Shown: piece after piece, positions 7,511-12,249 of the stretch
How positions within the stretch are numbered: the first letter of the stretch is position 1
How the letters are laid out: the number at the start of each line of letters is the position of its first letter
Notes under the pieces: model-generated
Seen by the model: the letters and a program-made list of their open reading frames with translations, nothing else
Databases searched by the model: none
What the model was told of the DNA's origin: nothing
Program-made: the position numbers and the translations under genes
Assembly: GCA_022763185.1 (NCBI GenBank)
Contig: JALEGL010000013.1
Coordinates: 1-12,249, forward strand
Source: a bacterium
GTDB taxonomy: Bacteria; Bdellovibrionota_G; JALEGL01
Direction of reading: 5' to 3'
Length of the DNA stretch: 12,249 nt

Positions 7511-7540
7511 ACTATAATCAAATTTTTTGATTTTACGCAA
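7511..7540 (-). promoter_or_regulatory. candidate recA promoter with a dyad in the spacer
   Basis: On the minus strand TTGCGT (7535-7540) and TATAGT (7511-7516, five of six matches to TATAAT) are 18 bp apart. The -35 lies about 21 bp after the cinA stop. The predicted leader is about 130 nt. Between the two boxes lies the dyad AATCAAA-TTT-TTTGATT (7516-7532, plus-strand reading), and a further TTTGAT half-site occurs at 7498-7503. Binding of a repressor there would block RNA polymerase. An alternative pair is TTGATT at 7526-7531 with AATAAC 17 bp on. Confidence 0.4.
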
Positions 7541-7560
7541 CACATTGTGAACTTATTTTT

Positions 7561-8877
7561 TTAAAGCTTTAATTCTAGGCAGTTAGCTAACTCTTTGAGC
7601 AACTTAAGTGCTTCCATTACTGCTCCTTGCCTATTTTTTTGCCGATCGCCGTTAAATTTAAATTCACGCACCCAATAGCTTTCTTCAAAATCAATACCAA
7701 ATTTCTGTTCAAGACTTTCTGACACTGCCAAAGCGATATACACCAAACCTACTGGCTTATCTTGTGTTCCTCCTGTAGGGCCGGCAATACCCGTCACCGA
7801 TACACAAACATCTGCTTGACTATTATCCAACTGCCCCTTGGCCATAGCCAAAGCACACTGACTTGATACTGCGCCATACGCTTTGAGTAATGCTAAGGGT
7901 ACGTTAAGTTTTTTATGTTTACAATCATTGCTGTAACACACCAAAGACTCTTCTAAAATAGCCGATGAGCCGCTTGCATTAAGCAAGGTTGCCGTTAACA
8001 ACCCGCCCGTACAAGACTCTGCAAATGAAAGTTTGAGTCCTTCTTGCTTAAAAATATTCACCAAGACATCTTCTATACTTTGACCATCTTGAGCAACAAC
8101 ATAGGCTCCAAACTCTTTTAAAAAGCGCTGATCAACCCGTTGATGAAATTCTTTTTTACTTAAATAGGCACTCAAGGTAACATCCAGCTTTGGATACGAT
8201 GCTGTATAAGCAATGCGAATAATTTTTGCTAGCTTATTATCTTCTTCAAATAAAGCATCCACTTTATGGGTAAAGGCAGACTCAGAGACACCGCTTAGAG
8301 TAAAAATTTTCTCTTGTCTAACTTGATTTTGGTCTTGTCTAGCGTGCGCTAGCTGAGGAACAATATGCTGTAAAAATATGGCCTGCATTTCTACAGGAAC
8401 CCCAGGCAAACAGAATCCCAGTCCCGTTGCTTGACGCTTCGCATATTTAAATTCAATACCAGGTGCTGTCCCCAGTGGATTAGATAAAACCTTGGTTCCA
8501 GCTGGTAACATTGCTTGCTGCCGGTTGGCCTCTGCATAGGCTTTGCCAAGTTGAGTAAATTTATGTTTTATTTTATCTTCAACATCCTTGTGGTAAACCA
8601 GATCCAAGCCCAAACTCTTGGCCACTGCCGCAAAGGTTAAATCATCGGATGTTGGCCCTAAACCTCCAGAAGTCAAAACATAATCGGCGCGTTGGTAGGC
8701 TAAATGCATAGCCGCAACAATCGCATCCATTTCATCAGCAACCGTTTGTTTATACAGAACCTCAAGACCTAAGCTGTTGAGTTGTCTAGCCAACCAAGCA
8801 CTGTTGGTATCTACTCTTCTTCCATCCAACAACTCATGACCAATAACAATAATTTCTACACTATTTTTGATAAGCAT
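7561..8877 (-). CDS. cinA: CinA-like protein (competence/damage-inducible; nicotinamide-nucleotide amidase domain)
   Basis: This is a two-domain CinA of 438 aa. The N-terminal MoCF-like domain (COG1058 type, about 1-260) has GHELLDGRRVDTNS (13-26) and GGLGPTSDD (71-79); in characterised relatives it hydrolyses ADP-ribose or related dinucleotides. The C-terminal PncC-type domain (about 268-438) has AESCTGGLL (286-294), which carries the catalytic serine, VTGIAGPTGGT (361-371), KPVGLVYIA (375-383) and FNGDRQKNR (408-416). It deamidates nicotinamide mononucleotide for pyridine nucleotide recycling. No key motif is missing. The ATG at 8877 matches the family N-terminus, and the ribosome binding site would lie inside the end of pgpA. 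The stop of pgpA is 3 bp upstream, so the two are co-transcribed. Placement upstream of recA is a known arrangement in several phyla and is the origin of the competence-linked name. Confidence 0.95.
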   Translation of the reverse strand: MLIKNSVEIIVIGHELLDGRRVDTNSAWLARQLNSLGLEVLYKQTVADEMDAIVAAMHLAYQRADYVLTSGGLGPTSDDLTFAAVAKSLGLDLVYHKDVEDKIKHKFTQLGKAYAEANRQQAMLPAGTKVLSNPLGTAPGIEFKYAKRQATGLGFCLPGVPVEMQAIFLQHIVPQLAHARQDQNQVRQEKIFTLSGVSESAFTHKVDALFEEDNKLAKIIRIAYTASYPKLDVTLSAYLSKKEFHQRVDQRFLKEFGAYVVAQDGQSIEDVLVNIFKQEGLKLSFAESCTGGLLTATLLNASGSSAILEESLVCYSNDCKHKKLNVPLALLKAYGAVSSQCALAMAKGQLDNSQADVCVSVTGIAGPTGGTQDKPVGLVYIALAVSESLEQKFGIDFEESYWVREFKFNGDRQKNRQGAVMEALKLLKELANCLELKL

Positions 8878-8880
8878 GAT

Positions 8881-9405
8881 TTATAACCATTTAAACATTG
8901 ATAACAAAACATATACTGTTGTGTTGGCATAGATACCTGCAATAAGGTCATCCAACATAATACCTGCAGCGTTTTTCATCCGTTGATCAATAGAATTACA
9001 GGGAAATATTTTTATAATATCAAACACCCTAAACAATATAAAAATAAGTAAGGCCACCCACCACTGTTGGTCAGGTATCGCAATTAAAGCCAGCCACAGT
9101 CCTGCAGCTTCATCAATAACAATATGTTGACTATCCTTATTTTTTTCTTGGGATTCTTTTTCATAGAGCAAGCAGGTTAAGTAGCCCAAAACCGCCATGA
9201 AAAGGGCTGCAAACAACTGCAAAACAATACCCACTTTATTTAAACCACATGCGTACCACAAACCTAAAGCAAATAGTGACCCCACTGTTCCAGGAGCTTT
9301 AATTGATAAACCAGCGCCAAATAAAGTTAGAATTGCTGCTAAAACACGATGTTTCAAGCTTAGCCCTTTTTGATAAAAGTGAAAATTAAAGCTTTGTTTA
9401 AGCAT
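8881..9405 (-). CDS. pgpA: phosphatidylglycerophosphatase A
   Basis: PgpA removes the phosphate from phosphatidylglycerol phosphate, the last step in phosphatidylglycerol synthesis in the inner membrane. The 174-aa product has the family motifs in order: GAGLSIKAPGTVGSL (30-44), the acidic pair in VIDEAAGLW (96-104), FRVFDIIKIFP (125-135; most homologues have KPxP here) and GIMLDDLIAGIYA (148-160). Hydrophobic segments at about 22-32, 42-52, 58-80, 102-126 and 148-170 fit an integral membrane enzyme. The N-terminus (MLKQSFNFHFYQKG) is somewhat longer than usual, but no other start codon fits. The ribosome binding site is poor. It is the first gene of the minus-strand block; its promoter must lie in 9406-9600, but I could not place it. 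Confidence 0.92.
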   Translation of the reverse strand: MLKQSFNFHFYQKGLSLKHRVLAAILTLFGAGLSIKAPGTVGSLFALGLWYACGLNKVGIVLQLFAALFMAVLGYLTCLLYEKESQEKNKDSQHIVIDEAAGLWLALIAIPDQQWWVALLIFILFRVFDIIKIFPCNSIDQRMKNAAGIMLDDLIAGIYANTTVYVLLSMFKWL

Positions 9406-9521
9406 AGACTCTAACTACTGCATTTTTATGGCGCTGTCGATATCAAAACAACAATACTCTCAACCTGGGACATTCTCACCCCAACACTCTTTTTTTGCCC
9501 TTTGTATCAACACATAAACTA

Positions 9522-9552
9522 TTGATTTTATTTATTTTTACTTTGGCATAAT
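9522..9552 (+). promoter_or_regulatory. candidate extended -10 promoter of the 575-aa lipoprotein gene
   Basis: CATAAT (9547-9552, five of six) is preceded by TG at 9544-9545, giving an extended -10 (TGGCATAAT). TTGATT (9522-9527) lies 19 bp upstream as a possible -35, slightly long. The inferred leader is about 40 nt and contains the Shine-Dalgarno site at 9587. Confidence 0.45.
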
Positions 9553-9586
9553 CCTTGTATTACTTTTAGATACAGACAAAGATAAT

Positions 9587-9592
9587 TTGAGG
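9587..9592 (+). promoter_or_regulatory. Shine-Dalgarno site that decides the start of the 575-aa lipoprotein
   Basis: TTGAGG lies 9 nt before the ATG at 9602. The in-frame TTG at 9587 is part of this site and is therefore not the start codon. Confidence 0.65.
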
Positions 9593-9601
9593 TCTAAGTT
9601 T

Positions 9602-11329
9602 ATGAAAAAAAAGTGTAGGAAAAATAAAGAAAGAAATAAATTACATGAGGACAGCAATACTCATTTTAACCCTTGTGAAAATAAACGCAACGTGTTAAAA
9701 GATAAATTGCTTATGCGTGGTTTGTTTTACAGTTTATCAATTTCTACTGCTCTTCTGATGAGTGGATGCAATCTCACTCAAAGAGGTGATATCAATCCAC
9801 CTCAACAGCGTGCCGCAGCAGCCAATGCCATTGAAAACAATACATCATCGTCATTATCTGGCGGCAGTAATTATGGTGTTGAATGGAGAGGCAACAAACA
9901 CTTTGTTTACGTTTTAAGCCCAGAAGATCAATGCAATATTCCTATTGAACAAAGCAACAATCCATGGGAAGTTGTTGACAATGGTGGTTCCGGCTCTCGT
10001 CCTTGGGAGGTTAACACCGGATCAAGTACTGGCCGAATTTCTCTAATTGCCGTAGATGATGCATTCCAAGGCAACAGCTACGGAAGAGTTCTGAACAATG
10101 GAAATACCATCATCAATGGCCAAAGAATTTCTGGAAGCGCTGGACAAACACTCAGTGGCCTTAACTTCAGTGCTGACGAAAAAAACGCCTCTAACATTGC
10201 GGTCAGCCCATTTAAAGTATGGGTGACGCAACAAAAAGGTTTGTATGGCATTCCGTTTGACAGCAAAAGCGGTGCGCTTGACTTTTCTTATAATAAACGT
10301 GAAGTGCGTTTTGCTGGTGCTGTTCAACCCATGAACCTGGTGACAACCAACGTTTTACATGTTGAAAAAGGCAATCGCCTTGAAAGAAGAGAATATGTTT
10401 TTGCCTCATTTACAGGCATTCCAAAAATTGGCTATAGGATTAACAAAGAAGATGCTACAACTGGAAGACCTTTGGCTCCCATTACCAGAACCTTGGATTT
10501 TTCCAATCAACTGGCTGGAACCACCATCACATCCTTAAACATGTATGGTGACTTGTTGGCGGTGGGTTTTCAACAAGGCCAAGGTAGAGGTTCAACTGCA
10601 TTGTGTAAGGTTTTACACCTGACCAACGAACTGCCTGAACCTGCAATAGAAGACATGATTGACGGCAACGCTATCACCCCTGATGGCTGTTGGTTAAGAA
10701 ATACAGTTGCTCAAGAACAAGCTCCTGTTGATAACTGGTTTTCGCAATTGGGGTGGTTCTCTGTTACCCCCACCTATGGTGTGATGATTATGCCACAAGT
10801 TGAAGCTTTGTTTGAAAAAGGATCTACACTTGAAGATATTTACCAATCATCTCTTGTGGGCAATACTCAAAACGGCATTATCCATATTACTTTACAAAGT
10901 GAAAAACGCAATGCTGTTGATATGACCAATGCTGACTGGAGCTTCAAAAAAGTGGCTACTGCTCAGGATAGATCGATTCTGGCTTTACAGAATGACGGTA
11001 CCATAACCGCCTACAGCTTGGATAATATTGTTGCAACCCAAAACGGTAAAAAAGAAACTCAGTTTAGTGCCAACTCACGTGCTTCTGATATGGCGATGGC
11101 TCCAGGCACCTTACAAAAAAATGGCACCTACATCAGAAATGGTGGGTTTTTGGCTGTAAACCAGGCTCAAAGAGGCAGTGTATTAATCTTACCTGTCATC
11201 GATGGCTTACCGTCTCACCCCTCAATTGAAGCTGAAGTCTTCACCCGCTGCGCTGGACATAGACTGGCCATTAAACCCATGATTGACAGTGATTATCGTG
11301 ACTACGATCCTTCACCGCCACCAGCTTAA
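9602..11329 (+). CDS. large predicted lipoprotein, function unknown (575 aa)
   Basis: I do not recognise this protein. From ATG 9602 it starts with about 37 strongly charged, mostly basic residues (MKKKCRKNKERNK and on). A hydrophobic segment GLFYSLSISTALL and lipobox LMSGC follow, with the lipidated Cys at 56, so the predicted signal peptide is exceptionally long. ATG 9713 (MRGLFYS) would give an ordinary signal peptide but has no ribosome binding site. The mature part opens with a Gln-, Ala-, Asn- and Ser-rich linker, then a short internal repeat NNPWEVVDNGG / SRPWEVNTGS. The remaining 430 or so residues contain recurring short hydrophobic strands such as ISLIAV, LYGIPF, LLAVGF, SILALQ and FLAVN. 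They resemble beta-propeller blades, which is inference only. The C-terminus is acidic and Pro-rich (DYDPSPPPA). Four cysteines lie in the mature part. ruvX follows 53 bp downstream. Confidence 0.85.
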   Translation: MKKKCRKNKERNKLHEDSNTHFNPCENKRNVLKDKLLMRGLFYSLSISTALLMSGCNLTQRGDINPPQQRAAAANAIENNTSSSLSGGSNYGVEWRGNKHFVYVLSPEDQCNIPIEQSNNPWEVVDNGGSGSRPWEVNTGSSTGRISLIAVDDAFQGNSYGRVLNNGNTIINGQRISGSAGQTLSGLNFSADEKNASNIAVSPFKVWVTQQKGLYGIPFDSKSGALDFSYNKREVRFAGAVQPMNLVTTNVLHVEKGNRLERREYVFASFTGIPKIGYRINKEDATTGRPLAPITRTLDFSNQLAGTTITSLNMYGDLLAVGFQQGQGRGSTALCKVLHLTNELPEPAIEDMIDGNAITPDGCWLRNTVAQEQAPVDNWFSQLGWFSVTPTYGVMIMPQVEALFEKGSTLEDIYQSSLVGNTQNGIIHITLQSEKRNAVDMTNADWSFKKVATAQDRSILALQNDGTITAYSLDNIVATQNGKKETQFSANSRASDMAMAPGTLQKNGTYIRNGGFLAVNQAQRGSVLILPVIDGLPSHPSIEAEVFTRCAGHRLAIKPMIDSDYRDYDPSPPPA

Positions 11330-11339
11330 ACAATTAATC

Positions 11340-11373
11340 ATGCTTCTTGAGTTTTTCTTCACTCTAGCATAAT
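11340..11373 (+). promoter_or_regulatory. imperfect hairpin and -10-like box between the lipoprotein gene and ruvX
   Basis: ATGCT (11340-11344) pairs with AGCAT (11366-11370), and GAGT (11349-11352) with ACTC (11361-11364), around an unequal internal loop. No T-run follows, so this is not a normal terminator. CATAAT (11368-11373) overlaps its 3' arm and lies 9 bp before the ruvX ATG. TTGAGT at 11347-11352 is only 15 bp upstream, so any promoter is weak. Confidence 0.22.
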
Positions 11374-11382
11374 AAATAAACA

Positions 11383-11793
11383 ATGATGCAAAAAATCATG
11401 GCTCTAGATTATGGAAGCAAACGCATCGGCATTGCCATCAGCGATGCACTAGGCATGTGCGCACATCCAAGAGAGTACATTGAAAACAACTCCAAGGCTT
11501 TTGAAAATATTTTAAAACTCGTTGAAGAAGAAAACATACACTTATTGCTGTTTGGTTTACCCAAGCGTCTCAGTGGAGAGAGCAGCCTCATGCAAGCAGA
11601 AATAGAACGCTTTATGCACAACTTACAAAAAAAAACCGAGCTAGAAATGAAAACTTGGGATGAACGCTTAACCAGTGCTCAAGCAGAAAAATTCATGATC
11701 AGCGCGGATGTCAAAAGAAAAAAACGTAAAACTAGCATTGATAGCATGGCCGCCACCATCTTGCTGCAAAGCTATTTGGATGCTCAACAATAA
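11383..11793 (+). CDS. ruvX: putative Holliday junction resolvase / pre-16S rRNA nuclease YqgF (RuvX)
   Basis: RuvX/YqgF has an RNase H-like fold. It is proposed to resolve Holliday junctions or, in E. coli, to help mature the 5' end of 16S rRNA. The 136-aa product has the usual family length and motifs: MALDYGSKRIGIAISD (6-21, first catalytic Asp at 9), FGLPKRLSGE (57-66), TWDERLTSAQAE (91-102, second acidic site) and SIDSMAATILLQSYLD (118-133, third catalytic Asp at 120). All three acidic positions are intact. Between them is a basic patch KRKKRK (111-116), plausible for nucleic-acid contact. ATG occurs at 11383, 11386 and 11398. The first is chosen as the longest, but there is no clear ribosome binding site. 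It may be co-transcribed with the lipoprotein gene 53 bp upstream. Confidence 0.93.
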   Translation: MMQKIMALDYGSKRIGIAISDALGMCAHPREYIENNSKAFENILKLVEEENIHLLLFGLPKRLSGESSLMQAEIERFMHNLQKKTELEMKTWDERLTSAQAEKFMISADVKRKKRKTSIDSMAATILLQSYLDAQQ

Positions 11794-12249
11794 ATAATTT
11801 TCCAAATACTCTTTTATACCTAGGCCAAAATCAGTTTACGATGATGTTTTAAATAAATTCTGTCACAAGAAAAAAACAATGTCTATCCGCCCAAACTAAT
11901 TGGCATAAACGAACGCGCTCTACAAAACCTGTTATTTTCACTTAAATTGTTACTGTGTAAGCTTAAACTACAATAAAACTTTTCATACACCTTTTAGCAA
12001 ACCTGTTTACATTTAGACGCCAAATCTTTTTAATGAGACCATTAAACAAGAAACTTATATTATGTAATGATATTACTCATCGCAATTTTTAAGTACAGTA
12101 ACAAAATCCCGCTTTACCTTCCTGTTAAAGGGGATAACGTTCCCTTCAAAAAAAAAATCGTCGTTTTTGTTTTATCATCCCCGTGACATCTCAACTCCAC
12201 TTCCTATAAACCATCATCAATCTAAAACTGGCTAATTTTTACTTTTTAA
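11794..12249. other. 456-bp AT-rich region with no convincing gene
   Basis: Both strands were read. The longest plausible frame is ATG 12067 to TGA, 39 codons, without a ribosome binding site or family resemblance. The region holds scattered repeats: a 10-bp inverted repeat TTGTTACTGT (11947-11956) / ACAGTAACAA (12095-12104), direct AAACCTGTT at 11925-11933 and 11999-12007, a short dyad GTAAT-GAT-ATTAC (12065-12077), and a hairpin AAGGGGA-TAACG-TTCCCTT (12128-12146) followed by ten A. The A-run is on the wrong strand for a terminator in either direction. It may be a promoter region for a gene beyond the window, or hold a small RNA. Confidence 0.5.
12128..12146. repeat. 7-bp stem hairpin without a T-tract
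   Basis: AAGGGGA and TTCCCTT (one G-T pair on the plus-strand RNA) enclose the loop TAACG. On the plus strand it is followed by C and A10 (12148-12157), so it lacks the U-run of a terminator. On the minus strand the T-run precedes the stem. It could be a protein site or an RNA stability element. Confidence 0.35.

Noticed and set aside
9587-9601. TTG 9587 as the start of the 575-aa lipoprotein
   Set aside because: The TTG is part of TTGAGG, the Shine-Dalgarno site correctly spaced to ATG 9602.
10043-10409. Antisense open frames inside the 575-aa lipoprotein gene
   Set aside because: They are short, overlap each other and lie opposite a long frame with a clear signal peptide and start site.
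11900-11940. GTAGAGCGC on the minus strand, similar to a tRNA D-arm
   Set aside because: No matching acceptor, anticodon arm or T-arm surrounds it.
12128-12157. Hairpin plus A-run as a terminator
   Set aside because: The run is A, not T, downstream of the stem on the plus strand, and precedes the stem on the minus strand.
12067-12186. 39-codon frame in the terminal gap
   Set aside because: No Shine-Dalgarno site, odd composition that includes the A10 tract, and no recognisable protein.
1-12249. CRISPR array, toxin-antitoxin pair, transposon or prophage
   Set aside because: No regularly spaced repeats, transposase, integrase, terminal inverted repeats with target duplications or toxin-like gene pairs were found on either strand.

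Overview
The window reads as ordinary chromosomal DNA of an AT-rich Gram-negative bacterium. An outer membrane is implied by BamD and by three further predicted lipoproteins, and twitching-type pili by PilT. The gene content (RecA, PilT, CinA, many lipoproteins) and the low GC suggest a deltaproteobacterium-like lineage such as Bdellovibrionota. That placement is inference from general character and was not tested by phylogeny.

Layout. Positions 1-160 hold two convergent tRNA genes: the 3' end of a tRNA cut by the window edge, and a complete tRNA-Phe(GAA) on the minus strand. Positions 227-1432 hold two divergent genes for small predicted lipoproteins with no recognisable function. bamD (1498-2268, plus) follows and converges on alaS with only 5 bp between the stop codons. 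A minus-strand housekeeping block runs from 9405 down to 2274 in the order pgpA, cinA, recA, pilT, alaS. pgpA and cinA are 3 bp apart and surely co-transcribed. recA has its own likely promoter and a strong intrinsic terminator. pilT has a well-matched promoter just downstream of that terminator. A plus-strand pair follows: a 575-aa lipoprotein of unknown function (9602-11329) and ruvX/yqgF (11383-11793). The last 456 bases (11794-12249) contain no convincing gene.

How the genes relate. RecA (recombination), RuvX/YqgF (putative Holliday-junction nuclease or rRNA maturation factor), CinA (NAD-related pyrophosphatase and amidase, historically tied to competence) and PilT (pilus retraction) suggest recombination and possibly DNA uptake, but pgpA, alaS, bamD and tRNA-Phe are plain housekeeping genes. 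I found no CRISPR array, toxin-antitoxin pair, transposon, prophage gene or defence system.

The most interesting points are modest: a dyad in the spacer of the putative recA promoter, an unusually long charged leader on an unrecognised 575-aa lipoprotein, a pilT promoter that predicts an almost leaderless mRNA, and a lineage-variable end region with scattered inverted repeats.
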